DNA from: Scytonema sp035967975
Lineage (GTDB): Bacteria > Cyanobacteriota > Cyanobacteriia > Cyanobacteriales > Nostocaceae
Reading direction: 5' to 3'
NCBI GenBank assembly: GCA_035967975.1
Contig: JAWQFQ010000024.1
Coordinates: forward strand, 4,097-68,096
Length of the DNA stretch: 64,000 bases
This document shows positions 55,418-64,000 of this stretch, piece after piece. Every line of letters begins with the position of its first letter. Position 1 is the stretch's first letter. The notes beneath the pieces are model-generated. The model was not told where the DNA came from. It made no database searches and was given only the letters and a program-made list of their open reading frames with translations. The position numbers were made by a program, and so were the translations under genes.

Positions 55418-57415
55418 ATGTATATTGAATTTGGACGGGAAATCTGTGGCTATCTTAACACTGCAGAATCAAGGGAATGGTTGGTGACTAACGGTATCGG
55501 TGGTTACGCCTCTGGGACAGTGTCGGGGTTGCTGACTCGTCGCTATCACGGGTTACTGATCGCAGCTCTGAATCCGCCTTTGGGTCGTACTTTGATGTTA
55601 GCAAAGTTGGATGAAACTGTTTTATACGGGGAACGTTTTTATCCACTCCACACCAATCGTTGGGCTGATGGTATTGTTAGTCCTAATGGCTACCAGCATA
55701 TTGAGCGCTTTTCCTTAGATGGTACAGTTCCTTGTTGGCGCTTTGCTTGTGCTGATGCTCTTTTGGAAAAACGTGTCTGGATGGAGCAGGGAGCAAATAC
55801 AACTTATGTTCAGTATAATTTGCGGCGTGCAACTCAACCTGTTAAGCTGACGTTGAAAGCAATGGTGAATTACCGCGACTATCATGGCGATACTCAAAGC
55901 AATGATTGGCAAATGAGTGTAGAATCGATTGAAGGCGGAATTTGCGTGAGTGCTTATCCGGGAGCTAAACCTTTATATTTGCTGAGTGACTCGGCTTCAG
56001 CATCTCCCGTCCACAATTGGTATTTTGGTTTTGATTTGTCGGTGGAACGCTATCGAGGACTGAGCGATCGCGAAGACCACCTGCACGCTGCTACCTTTGA
56101 AGTAGACTTAACATCAGGTCAATCGTTAACGTTTGTTGCTAGCACAGAAGAACAAACAGAATTAAACGGTGAAGCAGGGTTGAAACTTAGGCGATCGCAA
56201 GAGCAAAAACTAATTAGCCTTTGGAAAGCAAATCGACCCATTAACGTCAAAGATACCCCTGCTTGGATTGAGCAATTAGTTCTAGCTGCTGACCAGTTTA
56301 TTGTCAATCGAACTTTACCTGAAGAACCAAACGGAAAAACTATTATTGCAGGGTATCCCTGGTTTAGCGACTGGGGACGGGACACAATGATTAGTTTACC
56401 TGGATTGACCATTGCGATCGGAAGACCGGAGGTTGCTCGTTCCATTCTTAGCACCTACGCCAAGTATATAGATAAGGGAATGATTCCCAATCGTTTCCCC
56501 GATGCTGGCGAAATCCCGGAATACAACACCGTTGATGCACCTCTATGGTACTTTGAAGCTATCCGTCAATACCACAGTGCAACAGAAGATGATGATTTCT
56601 TAACAGAAATTTTCCCAGTGTTAGCAGATATTATTGATTGGCATTGTCGAGGAACCCGTTATGGTATCCATCTTGATACTGATGGCTTACTTTACGCAGG
56701 AGAACCGGGTCTGCAATTAACCTGGATGGATGCTAAAGTAGGGGATTGGGTCGTTACTCCGCGTACTGGCAAACCAATAGAAGTCAATGCCCTTTGGTAT
56801 AATTTACTACGTAGTATGTCACAGTTTGCTCGTCGCCTCAATCAACCCGAACAAGAATATGAGGCAATGGCTGACACTACATTAGCAAGTTTTTCTAGAT
56901 TTTGGAACGAAAACACGGGTTATTGCTACGACGTTATAGATAGTCCCAACGGGGATGATGCGACCCTGCGTCCTAACCAAATTTTTACAGTATCTTTGCC
57001 CGAAAGCCCGCTTCCACCCGAGCAACAACAAAGTGTTGTCGATATCTGTGGTAGAATGTTACTAACTTCTCACGGATTACGCTCCCTCTGTCCCGATCAT
57101 CCTCAATACCAAGGACATTACGGCGGCGATCGCACTCAAAGAGATGGAGCTTATCATCAAGGTACGGTTTGGGGTTGGCTAATTGGTGCTTTTGTTTTAG
57201 CTCACCTACGGGTTTACAAAAACCCCATGCAAGCACGCCAGTTTTTAGAACCAATGGCGAATCACCTCCGATCTCATGGTATTGGAAGTCTTAGCGAAAT
57301 ATTTGATGGTGATACCCCCATGACACCACGGGGTTGCATAGCCCAGGCTTGGACAGTCGCAGAAGTGCTGCGTGCTTGGTTTGTAACTGAAGACGCCGCA
57401 TCGGAAAACAGGTGA
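55418..57415 (+). CDS. Glycogen debranching enzyme (amylo-alpha-1,6-glucosidase, GDE_C type)
   Basis: A 665-aa protein with an N-terminal domain (WLVTNGIGGYASGTVSG, TRRYHGLLIAA) and a C-terminal (alpha/alpha)6 barrel of the GH15-like GDE_C family. Key acidic residues are in WFSDWGRDTMISLPGL (about residue 325) and GYPWFSDWGRD, and a second acid probably in DGAYHQGTVWGW (about residue 590). It should trim alpha-1,6 branches of glycogen in the cytosol. It is longer than bacterial GlgX-unrelated homologues only by its N-domain, which is normal for this archaeal/cyanobacterial type. Confidence 0.9.
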   Translation: MYIEFGREICGYLNTAESREWLVTNGIGGYASGTVSGLLTRRYHGLLIAALNPPLGRTLMLAKLDETVLYGERFYPLHTNRWADGIVSPNGYQHIERFSLDGTVPCWRFACADALLEKRVWMEQGANTTYVQYNLRRATQPVKLTLKAMVNYRDYHGDTQSNDWQMSVESIEGGICVSAYPGAKPLYLLSDSASASPVHNWYFGFDLSVERYRGLSDREDHLHAATFEVDLTSGQSLTFVASTEEQTELNGEAGLKLRRSQEQKLISLWKANRPINVKDTPAWIEQLVLAADQFIVNRTLPEEPNGKTIIAGYPWFSDWGRDTMISLPGLTIAIGRPEVARSILSTYAKYIDKGMIPNRFPDAGEIPEYNTVDAPLWYFEAIRQYHSATEDDDFLTEIFPVLADIIDWHCRGTRYGIHLDTDGLLYAGEPGLQLTWMDAKVGDWVVTPRTGKPIEVNALWYNLLRSMSQFARRLNQPEQEYEAMADTTLASFSRFWNENTGYCYDVIDSPNGDDATLRPNQIFTVSLPESPLPPEQQQSVVDICGRMLLTSHGLRSLCPDHPQYQGHYGGDRTQRDGAYHQGTVWGWLIGAFVLAHLRVYKNPMQARQFLEPMANHLRSHGIGSLSEIFDGDTPMTPRGCIAQAWTVAEVLRAWFVTEDAASENR

Positions 57416-57627
57416 TTCACCGTGTTTTGACGGATTCTTGATGGACTTGGAAAAATATTTCAGTAAATTCCGGAATGCCATCAATTAAGTTTGTAGACTA
57501 TTATGTGCCTAACAAAAGAGGGGCTGACGAGATGGGTGAGTAAAACGACTTATTCCTTCAAGGCAGTACAACCTCAATCCCCACCATAATTTGAACCTCT
57601 TATCTCTAAACTAACTATATCTAAACC

Positions 57628-57657
57628 GTGCCACATTGCTAAACAGCAGTGTGGCAC
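57628..57657 (+). terminator. Strong hairpin between debranching enzyme and DUF2237 genes
   Basis: GTGCCACATTGCT and AGCAGTGTGGCAC form a 13-base stem with one T/G position around the loop AAAC, followed by a weak T-rich stretch. It lies 210 bases after the debranching gene stop and 50 before the next ATG, so it can be a terminator or a leader structure. The rest of this 293-base spacer shows nothing else. Confidence 0.5.
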
Positions 57658-57708
57658 ACTATTATTTAACCATCTTGCGGTTAAGGTACATATATCGCTA
57701 ACCTACGG

Positions 57709-58098
57709 ATGGAAAGATTAAAAAAATCAGTCATGACACAGGCTAAGAATGTCTTAGGAGAACCATTGGAAATATGCTGTACCTCACCCATGACAGGCTA
57801 TTTCCGCGATGGAACGTGTAACACCGGAGGTGGAGATTTTGGCGCACACGTTGTCTGTGCAAAAGTGACAGAAGAGTTTTTAGCATTCACACAGTCGCAG
57901 GGAAACGATTTGAGCACACCTGTTCCTGCGTTCAATTTTCCTGGGTTAAAGCCCGGTGACAAATGGTGTCTGTGTGCTTCTCGTTGGAAGGAAGCGCTAG
58001 ACGCAGGAGTTGCGCCCCCTGTAGTTTTGTCAGCAACCCATGCGTCAGCTTTAGAATACGTTTCTTTAAATGAATTAAAACAGCACGCTGCTACGTAA
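57709..58098 (+). CDS. DUF2237 family protein
   Basis: A 129-aa protein, or 121 aa if ATG 57733 (MTQAKNVLGEPL) is the start. The family block is clear: CTSPMTGYFRDGTCNTGGGD, GAHVVCAKVTEEFL, GDKWCLCASRW and the late ATHASAL. Several conserved Cys suggest metal or redox binding, but the family has no known function. It is convergent with the peroxiredoxin gene across a strong bidirectional terminator. Confidence 0.9.
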   Translation: MERLKKSVMTQAKNVLGEPLEICCTSPMTGYFRDGTCNTGGGDFGAHVVCAKVTEEFLAFTQSQGNDLSTPVPAFNFPGLKPGDKWCLCASRWKEALDAGVAPPVVLSATHASALEYVSLNELKQHAAT

Positions 58099-58115
58099 AA
58101 TTCCCTAGCAACACC

Positions 58116-58148
58116 AGAAATCCGGTATCTTAAAGATACCGGGTTTCT
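58116..58148. terminator. Bidirectional terminator between convergent genes
   Basis: AGAAATCCGGTATCTT pairs with AAGATACCGGGTTTCT almost without loop, with one wobble, followed by CAATTTTT on the plus strand and preceded by an A-rich stretch for the other direction. It separates the DUF2237 gene from prxQ. Confidence 0.85.
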
Positions 58149-58192
58149 CAATTTTTGCAAATCCTACGCAGTATTGCAGCCGCTCTTACCGT

Positions 58193-58630
58193 TTAAAGCC
58201 CCAACGCAGTTAAAACATCATTGGCGTGGGTGGATGTATTCACGCTAGAGTCAACGTGAATGATTTTGCCGTCACCATCAATAACGTAGGTAACGCGTTT
58301 AGCATAGCCACCACCATCGACATCGTAGGCTTGAGTAAGTGTTTTTTCGGTATCAGCAAGCAGGGGAAAGTTTAAATTGTACTTTTGGGTAAACGCTTGG
58401 TGGGACGCTTCATCATCCACACTGACTCCGAGTACCACAACATCTTTACTCTGATAATCATCGTTAGCATCTCTAAAGCTGCAAGCCTGTTTGGTGCAAC
58501 CTGGAGTGTCATCTTTGGGGTAGAAATACAAAACTACTGTTTTGCCCTTGTAATCAGATAAGGAAACGGTGTTGCCATTGGTATCTTTAACGGTAAAATT
58601 GGGTGCATCGCTACCAACTGGTAAAGGCAT
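58193..58630 (-). CDS. prxQ: Peroxiredoxin PrxQ/Bcp
   Basis: A 145-aa thiol peroxidase. The peroxidatic Cys is in DDTPGCTKQACSFRD (about residue 45) and the resolving Cys lies five residues later, the arrangement of atypical two-Cys PrxQ/Bcp. FYPKDDTPGC and the late RVTYVIDGDG are typical. It reduces hydrogen and alkyl peroxides using thioredoxin. The length is normal. It is transcribed alone. Confidence 0.95.
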   Translation of the reverse strand: MPLPVGSDAPNFTVKDTNGNTVSLSDYKGKTVVLYFYPKDDTPGCTKQACSFRDANDDYQSKDVVVLGVSVDDEASHQAFTQKYNLNFPLLADTEKTLTQAYDVDGGGYAKRVTYVIDGDGKIIHVDSSVNTSTHANDVLTALGL

Positions 58631-58894
58631 AGCTTTAGTATCTCCCTAAACAAGATAATATTCGTGTAATTCATTGCGCCCGACTACACAATTTTACAGT
58701 AATTGCATAAAATCAGGCAATTTTTTAAATTTGGGCAAAGATGTCGCAAATTGATTGTTTACTATATTTATATTTCATAAACTAATTGTAAATTAAATTT
58801 CAATTTTTTAGTACATATACTTAGAGGCTTGAGCGACTTCATAAAGAATGCTCACGTATCCGAGTAAACCATAACCCGCCAGGGTGTTAATTAA

Positions 58895-59971
58895 ATGATT
58901 ACCAATTCTACCCTTGTTCTGAGTAAAAACAACCAAATTTTAGAACCTATAACCCTAACAGAAGCGAATATTACAATAATCATTCCCGTACACAAGGGGG
59001 GTGATAGTTTCCGTAAATGCTTGTCAAGTTTGGTACAATTTGTCCCTGTATGCACAGAGATTATTGTTGTCGTCGATGGTGATGATGAAGACTCTTGGAA
59101 CATAGCTCAGGAGTTTGGGACAAAGGTACTGATGCTAAGTTCAAATGCAGGACCAGCACGAGCAAGAAATGTTGGAGCCCATGCAGCTACAGGTGATATC
59201 CTCTTTTTTATAGATGCTGACGTCTTGATCGCGCCAAAAGCAATTCATAAACTCTTGCAAGCTTTTAACAATGAGCCAAACTTGGCGGCTGTGATTGGTT
59301 CTTACGATGATGAACCAGGAGCAAGCAACTTCCTCTCACAGTACAAAAATTTGTTTCACCACTATACTCATCAAACTGCTAGCGAAGAAGCATTTACCTT
59401 TTGGGGTGCTTGTGGGGCTATGCGTCGTGAGGTATTCCTTTCCTTGGGTGGATTCGATGAAAGTTACCGCCGACCTTGTATAGAAGATATTGAATTAGGT
59501 TATCGTCTCCGACGAGCGGGTTATCAGATTCGGCTTTGCAAAGATGTACAAGTCAAACATTTAAAGCGTTGGGGTGTGGTTTCGTTGTTGAGAGCGGAAG
59601 TTTTTTACCGTGCTATACCTTGGACTCAACTGATTTGGCGCGATCGCCAGCTAAACAACGACCTCAACCTGGGAGTAGAAAGCCGCCTCAGTGTCATTCT
59701 AGTCTTTAGCTTGTTGAGTGCTTTAATTGGCGCGAGCTGGTGGAGGGGATACTTGGCGATCGCTAGCATCATCAGCCTATTACTTCTAATCATTAATGCT
59801 CCTGTATACAGTTTCTTCTTAAAGAAGTGTGGTTTTTGGTTTACAATTCGTGTGCTTCCGTGGCACTGGTTTTATTACCTATATGGTGGTTTGGCGTTTG
59901 CATTAGGAACAGTGCAATATCTATTCCTAAAATGGTTTTCACTCAAACCTAAAGCGCCGATACAATATTGA
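58895..59971 (+). CDS. Glycosyltransferase family 2, membrane-associated
   Basis: A 358-aa GT2 enzyme. The nucleotide-sugar site has VVVDGDDED (about residue 50) and the metal site DxD-like FFIDADVLI (about residue 110). The acceptor region has GACGAMRREVFLSLGGFDE and the catalytic-type CIEDIELGYRLRR. Three hydrophobic segments at about residues 265-345 anchor it in the membrane. It is the first gene of a group of sugar-transfer enzymes. No substrate can be assigned. Confidence 0.9.
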   Translation: MITNSTLVLSKNNQILEPITLTEANITIIIPVHKGGDSFRKCLSSLVQFVPVCTEIIVVVDGDDEDSWNIAQEFGTKVLMLSSNAGPARARNVGAHAATGDILFFIDADVLIAPKAIHKLLQAFNNEPNLAAVIGSYDDEPGASNFLSQYKNLFHHYTHQTASEEAFTFWGACGAMRREVFLSLGGFDESYRRPCIEDIELGYRLRRAGYQIRLCKDVQVKHLKRWGVVSLLRAEVFYRAIPWTQLIWRDRQLNNDLNLGVESRLSVILVFSLLSALIGASWWRGYLAIASIISLLLLIINAPVYSFFLKKCGFWFTIRVLPWHWFYYLYGGLAFALGTVQYLFLKWFSLKPKAPIQY

Positions 59972-60002
59972 CTCATTGGACTAAGGGAATTCCAAAAAAT
60001 CT

Positions 60003-60028
60003 CTTGTGGTACGGGCGTCCCGCCCGTC
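60003..60028. repeat. Dispersed palindromic repeat, copy 2
   Basis: CTTGTGGTACGGGCGTCCCG followed by CCCGTC is the reverse complement of the unit at 2911-2938, one C shorter at the centre. Here it lies between a GT2 gene and the flavoprotein gene. Confidence 0.75.
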
Positions 60029-60081
60029 ACTGAGCCTTAAGTAAATAGCAAAACAGCACCTACCGAACAAGAATTATACCA

Positions 60082-61554
60082 ATGAAAAACTATCCGGTTG
60101 TCATCATTGGGGCTGGTCCAGCTGGTCTCACAGCTGCTTACCAATTGGTTAAGCAGGGTATCAAATCAATTATTTTGGAACAAGCTGACAAAGTAGGCGG
60201 TATTTCGCGCACGGAAATTTATAAGGATTATCGCTTTGACATTGGTGGTCATCGCTTCTTTACTAAAGTGATAGAAGTACAACAGCTTTGGAAGGAAGTG
60301 TTGGGAAATGAGTTTATCAAAGTCCCTCGTCTATCACGGATTTACTATCAAGGAAAATTCTTTAACTATCCGCTTTCTCTATTCAACACCCTCTCAAATT
60401 TGGGACTCGCTTCAAGTTTCTTTATTTTACTAAGCTACCTGAAGGCAAAACTCAAAGCTAGGTTACAACCCGGTCTTGAACCAAAGAATTTTGAAGAGTG
60501 GGTGAGCGATCGCTTTGGTCGCCGTCTCTACAGAATCTTCTTCAAAACCTACACTGAAAAGGTCTGGGGAATTCCTTGTACTCACATTTGTGCAGATTGG
60601 GCGGCGCAAAGAATCCAAGGAATGTCCCTCAAAAGAGCAGTTATCAATGCTGTCTTTGGAAATCAAAACGCAAAAAGCTTGATTAAAGAGTTTGAATACC
60701 CACGTTTGGGACCGGGAATGATGTGGGAGGAATTTCAAGCAAAAGTCGAAAGCCAAGGTTCTCCAGTCCATTTGAACACTCACGTCACCCGCATAGCAAG
60801 AGAAGGTCATCGTATTCAGAGGATCACAGCAATACAAGGAGACAAAACAATCCAAATCTCCGGCGACCACTTTATTTCCAGTATGCCAGTGAGTACACTG
60901 CTTCACCGACTCGATCCTCCAGCACCCGACCACGTATTAGAAGCAGCACGCGGTTTGAAATACCGAGATTTTCTGATTGTATCACTGATTATTAATGAAA
61001 AATACCTCTTCCCCGACAACTGGATTTACATCCATAGCCCAGAATTCAAAGTAGGGCGCATCCAAAACTTCAAAAATTGGAGCCCCGAAATGGTTCCCGA
61101 CCAAAGTAAAACCTGCTTGGGAATGGAATACTTTTGCAGCCAAGGTGATGAACTGTGGGAAATGTCTGATACAGAACTTATTAATTTAGCAACTCGTGAA
61201 GTTGTTCAACTAGGCTTATTAGACAAGGAGAACAAAGTCGAAGACGGAGTTGTCATTAGGCAATATAAAGCATATCCTGTCTATGACGGTGAGTATCGCC
61301 AGCACCTTCAAGTCATCCAAAATTATCTGCAAACCTTTGAAAACCTACAAACCGTCGGTCGTAACGGGATGCATCGGTATAACAATCAGGACCATTCCAT
61401 GCTGACAGGAATGCTAGCAGCGAAAAATATTTTGGGAGAAAAGCATGATTTGTGGAATGTGAATACCGAGCGATCGTACTACGAAGAATTTACAAAACAA
61501 GAGTGGTCAAAAAATCTGTTAACGCAGGATAGTCATTTAACATCAGTAGCATGA
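60082..61554 (+). CDS. NAD(P)/FAD-dependent oxidoreductase, UDP-galactopyranose mutase-like
   Basis: A 490-aa flavoprotein. The N-terminal dinucleotide-binding motif is VVIIGAGPAGLTAAYQL with the ribose-binding Glu in IILEQADKVGG. DIGGHRFFTK near residue 55 and TYTEKVWGIPCTHICADWAA near residue 155 are typical of the amine oxidase/UDP-galactopyranose mutase-like group found in polysaccharide loci. The closing FAD motif is in GRNGMHRYNNQDHSMLTG. It may convert a nucleotide sugar or a lipid-linked sugar, but the key active-site Arg pair of true mutases cannot be judged by eye. It lies between GT2 genes. Confidence 0.8.
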   Translation: MKNYPVVIIGAGPAGLTAAYQLVKQGIKSIILEQADKVGGISRTEIYKDYRFDIGGHRFFTKVIEVQQLWKEVLGNEFIKVPRLSRIYYQGKFFNYPLSLFNTLSNLGLASSFFILLSYLKAKLKARLQPGLEPKNFEEWVSDRFGRRLYRIFFKTYTEKVWGIPCTHICADWAAQRIQGMSLKRAVINAVFGNQNAKSLIKEFEYPRLGPGMMWEEFQAKVESQGSPVHLNTHVTRIAREGHRIQRITAIQGDKTIQISGDHFISSMPVSTLLHRLDPPAPDHVLEAARGLKYRDFLIVSLIINEKYLFPDNWIYIHSPEFKVGRIQNFKNWSPEMVPDQSKTCLGMEYFCSQGDELWEMSDTELINLATREVVQLGLLDKENKVEDGVVIRQYKAYPVYDGEYRQHLQVIQNYLQTFENLQTVGRNGMHRYNNQDHSMLTGMLAAKNILGEKHDLWNVNTERSYYEEFTKQEWSKNLLTQDSHLTSVA

Positions 61555-61591
61555 AAGCACTCATCGCCCATAAAGAAAAATAGATAGACAT

Positions 61592-62515
61592 ATGCTTCAT
61601 TTCTCTAGTCCATTTGTGTCTGTCATTATCCCTGTTTTTAATGATGCTAGTCGTTTGAAAATTTGTTTAGAAGCATTAGAAAAACAGACTTATCAAAAAA
61701 GCCTTTATGAGGTTATTGTTGTAGATAACGCCTCAGAACTACAGGAAAATATTGCTGGAGTAGTGGCTCAATTTCCTCAAGCAATTTCTGCATATGAAAG
61801 CCTTCCTGGTTCCTATGCGGCTCGAAATAAAGGACTCTCCCTAGCAACTGGAGAGGTGATTGCTTTCACTGACGCAGATTGTATCCCTGCTCCTGATTGG
61901 ATTGAGAAAGGTGTTAAGAATTTGCTGCAAGTGCCTAATTGTGGTTTAGTTGCAGGTCAGATAAATATTTTCTGTAAAAATCCTCATCAAGGAACACCTG
62001 TTGAATTATATGAAAGGATTTTGTCTCTTCCACAAAAGGAATTTCTGGAAAAGCATCATTATGGAGCTACAGCAAATGTTTTTACTTGGAAAAGTGTGAT
62101 TGAAAAAGTAGGCTATTTTGATGCGACATTGAAATCAAGTGGTGATTTAGAATGGGGACAACGCGTTCATTCGTGGGGCTACAAACAAATTTATGCAGAA
62201 GATACATATGTAGCTCATCCAGCTAGGTATTCTTTTCAGCAACTCTATAAAAGAATTATTAGATTAGCGGGAGGATTTTATGATTTAAGAATTAGAAAAG
62301 AACCTTCGTTTTTAAAACGCAATCAAATTTATTTTAAAAATTTATTTATAACTTTAATTCCACCTATTATGTGGATTATAAGTGCTTTCTTAAATAAAGA
62401 ATTAAAAAAAATAAATGATAAGCTAAAGGTAGCTTGCGTCATGGTTTTTGTAAGATACGTGTATGCGTGGGAAATTATCAGGCTGAAGTTAGGATCTGTT
62501 TCTGCTAGAGAATAA
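61592..62515 (+). CDS. Glycosyltransferase family 2
   Basis: A 307-aa GT2 enzyme with VSVIIPVFNDASRL at the start, VVDNASE (nucleotide site), AARNKGLSLATG and the metal motif FTDADCIP (about residue 91). The acceptor part has LKSSGDLEWGQRVHSWGY. One hydrophobic segment lies at about residues 250-268. Its composition is more AT-rich than its neighbours, chiefly in the last 300 bases. Confidence 0.88.
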   Translation: MLHFSSPFVSVIIPVFNDASRLKICLEALEKQTYQKSLYEVIVVDNASELQENIAGVVAQFPQAISAYESLPGSYAARNKGLSLATGEVIAFTDADCIPAPDWIEKGVKNLLQVPNCGLVAGQINIFCKNPHQGTPVELYERILSLPQKEFLEKHHYGATANVFTWKSVIEKVGYFDATLKSSGDLEWGQRVHSWGYKQIYAEDTYVAHPARYSFQQLYKRIIRLAGGFYDLRIRKEPSFLKRNQIYFKNLFITLIPPIMWIISAFLNKELKKINDKLKVACVMVFVRYVYAWEIIRLKLGSVSARE

Positions 62516-62555
62516 GCTAAAGTATACTTTTTTCCATAAATAAAGATAAAAAATA

Positions 62556-63476
62556 GTGGTACAGGAACAACCCCTTTTTTCAATTATTATTCCTACTTAC
62601 AATCGTCCAGAACGACTGACTGCTTGTCTGGAGTCGCTGACTCGATTGGACTACCCACTCCAAAACTTTGAGGTTATTGTGGTTGACGATGGTAGCAAAA
62701 CACCATTAGAACCAGTGGTTGCTCGCTTTCACAATCAACTTCATCTCACCCTCATCAAACAAACAAATGCGGGTCCAGCATCAGCCAGAAACACCGGGGC
62801 TAAAGAAGCACGGGGTAAGTACCTAGCTTTTACCGATGACGATTGTGCGCCAGCACCTGATTGGTTAACAACTTTAGCAGCTCATTTTACCAAAGTTCCA
62901 GATTGTATGGTTGGAGGTCGAACTCTCAACGCTTTGGAAAACAATTTGTATTCCACTGCTAGTCAGGTATTGATTGACTTCCTCTACGCTTACTACAATA
63001 CTGGTTCTCATCAATCAAACTTTTTCGCCTCTAACAATATCGCCTTACCATCAGACCTTTTCCTAACCCTAGGTGGTTTTGACACCACGTTTCCTCTAGC
63101 TGCTGGAGAAGACCGGGAGTTTTGCGATCGCTGGCTGCACCACGGTTATAAGATGATTTATGCGACAGAAGTTAAAGTTTATCATGCTCACAGACTAACA
63201 TTATCCACCTTTTGGCGTCAGCACTTCAACTACGGTCGGGGCGCTTTTTGCTTTCATCAAGCTAGGTCGTATCGTACTGATGGGCGCATTAAAGTTGAAC
63301 CTTTGAAGTTCTATTTTAATTTGTTGACTTATCCCTTAACACAAAAGACCACTCAATCAGGGATATTAGTGACAACATTGTTTGTAGTGTCACAAGTCGC
63401 AAACGTAGCAGGTTTTTTCTGGGAAAAATCACATCAAAGTCGCAAATTAACTCAATTAAAAGCAGAAACAAACTGA
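62556..63476 (+). CDS. Glycosyltransferase family 2
   Basis: A 306-aa GT2 enzyme starting with GTG at 62556 (MVQEQPLFSIIIPTYNRPE). It shows VVDDGSKTPL, the AGPASARNTGAKEA helix, the metal motif FTDDDCAPAPDW and the late PLAAGEDREFCDRW. A hydrophobic stretch near residues 268-290 may anchor it. It lies 40 bases after the preceding GT2 gene, so both are probably co-transcribed with the membrane protein that follows. Confidence 0.88.
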   Translation: MVQEQPLFSIIIPTYNRPERLTACLESLTRLDYPLQNFEVIVVDDGSKTPLEPVVARFHNQLHLTLIKQTNAGPASARNTGAKEARGKYLAFTDDDCAPAPDWLTTLAAHFTKVPDCMVGGRTLNALENNLYSTASQVLIDFLYAYYNTGSHQSNFFASNNIALPSDLFLTLGGFDTTFPLAAGEDREFCDRWLHHGYKMIYATEVKVYHAHRLTLSTFWRQHFNYGRGAFCFHQARSYRTDGRIKVEPLKFYFNLLTYPLTQKTTQSGILVTTLFVVSQVANVAGFFWEKSHQSRKLTQLKAETN

Positions 63477-63517
63477 CTGCTTGATTCTTTGATCATACGT
63501 ATAATTCTACCAATCAT

Positions 63518-64000
63518 ATGTACTTATCTACCCACAAAACCTTTGTCAGACTTATCAACTTTCTACTAATTATTATGCTTGCTTTTTCACTGCTAGGTTT
63601 TTTAGTAGACTTAAAAAATACTTTTGAATATGGAGGGATAGATTTAAGAAACAGAGTCGTAGGAGCCAGACTCTTAAACAGAGGAATGGACCCTTACTAT
63701 TTTAAGTGGAGCCAAGGACAAGACGAAAGATTACTCGATCCACTGGACAAACCTTACATACCTGTCTCCAGAGTCACTGTTCCTCCAACGGTATTACTAT
63801 TACATTCAACTTTCGCTAATTTACCTTATTTTATACAAAGAGTGGCTTGGTTCCTTCTTCAGTGGGGAGCTTTTCTTACCTCTTTGTTTATCTTGATTGC
63901 CAATGTTAAAAAAGGCATAGAAATAAAATTACTATTAATGCTGGGATTGCTATTTGTATCTAGTAATTTTTGGAGAATACATACAGATGTAGGTCAAATT
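63518..64000 (+). CDS. GT87-like (DUF2029) polyprenyl-phosphate sugar transferase, partial
   Basis: The frame from ATG 63518 stays open for 161 codons to the window end. The first hydrophobic segment is at about residues 12-32. Then come a conserved-looking periplasmic loop with DLRNRVVGARLLNRGMDPYY and VTVPPTVLLL, a second pair of helices, and NFWRIHTDVGQI at the cut. This matches the N-terminal third of GT87/DUF2029 integral membrane glycosyltransferases that use lipid-linked sugars. The C-terminus is outside the window. Confidence 0.75.
   Translation, partial: MYLSTHKTFVRLINFLLIIMLAFSLLGFLVDLKNTFEYGGIDLRNRVVGARLLNRGMDPYYFKWSQGQDERLLDPLDKPYIPVSRVTVPPTVLLLHSTFANLPYFIQRVAWFLLQWGAFLTSLFILIANVKKGIEIKLLLMLGLLFVSSNFWRIHTDVGQI

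Overview
The window is chromosomal DNA of a filamentous, probably heterocyst-forming cyanobacterium (Nostocales type). The evidence is frequent HIP1-like octamers (GCGATCGC), short tandemly repeated heptamers and octamers between genes, an AMIN-domain TonB receptor, RppA/RppB-like regulators, Uma2, DUF2237 and DUF6152 proteins, and an IS605-type tnpB element. No rRNA, tRNA or CRISPR array was seen.

Layout. 1-4.75 kb: a secreted zinc metalloprotease cut by the window edge, a phosphodiesterase-family hydrolase and a small membrane protein, all on the minus strand. 4.77-6.48 kb: an IS200/IS605-like element with tnpB, no tnpA, and a divergent 60-aa ribbon-helix-helix-like gene, bounded by matching hairpins. 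6.5-8.5 kb: a response regulator and histidine kinase resembling RppA/RppB. 8.7-16.5 kb (minus strand): a metallophore/peptide import operon of two ATPases, two permeases, a lipoprotein binding protein and a TonB-dependent receptor. 16.5-17.6 kb: a 1.1-kb divergent control region with two strong Fur-box-like sequences.

17.6-46.9 kb: a hybrid lipopeptide cluster. The line reads FAAL-ACP-C-A(Ser?)-PCP-C*-A / free PCP / SyrP-like 2OG hydroxylase / methyltransferase / C-A-PCP-C-A(Gln?)-PCP / KS-AT-KR-ACP / Cy-A(Cys?)-PCP / sulfotransferase. A convergent type II thioesterase, a glycosyltransferase remnant and an EntS-like MFS exporter follow. It should make an N-acylated peptide with a statine-like two-carbon extension and a cysteine-derived thiazoline, carrying a beta-hydroxylated residue. 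Fur-like sites, the TonB receptor, the ABC importer and the exporter together suggest a secreted lipopeptide siderophore or metallophore, broadly comparable with the cyanochelin class. The exact architecture is not one I recognise.

47-58.6 kb: mixed household genes. These are a DUF6152 protein, an M28 peptidase, a PDZ-less HtrA-like protease, a P-loop kinase, a shortened Ser/Thr kinase, a 2OG oxygenase, a DM13 lipoprotein next to a membrane-anchored ferredoxin reductase, Uma2, a glycogen debranching enzyme, DUF2237 and PrxQ. A small MITE-like element lies at 51.5 kb. 58.9-64 kb: the start of a polysaccharide locus with three GT2 enzymes, a UDP-galactopyranose-mutase-like flavoprotein and a GT87-like membrane protein cut by the window end.
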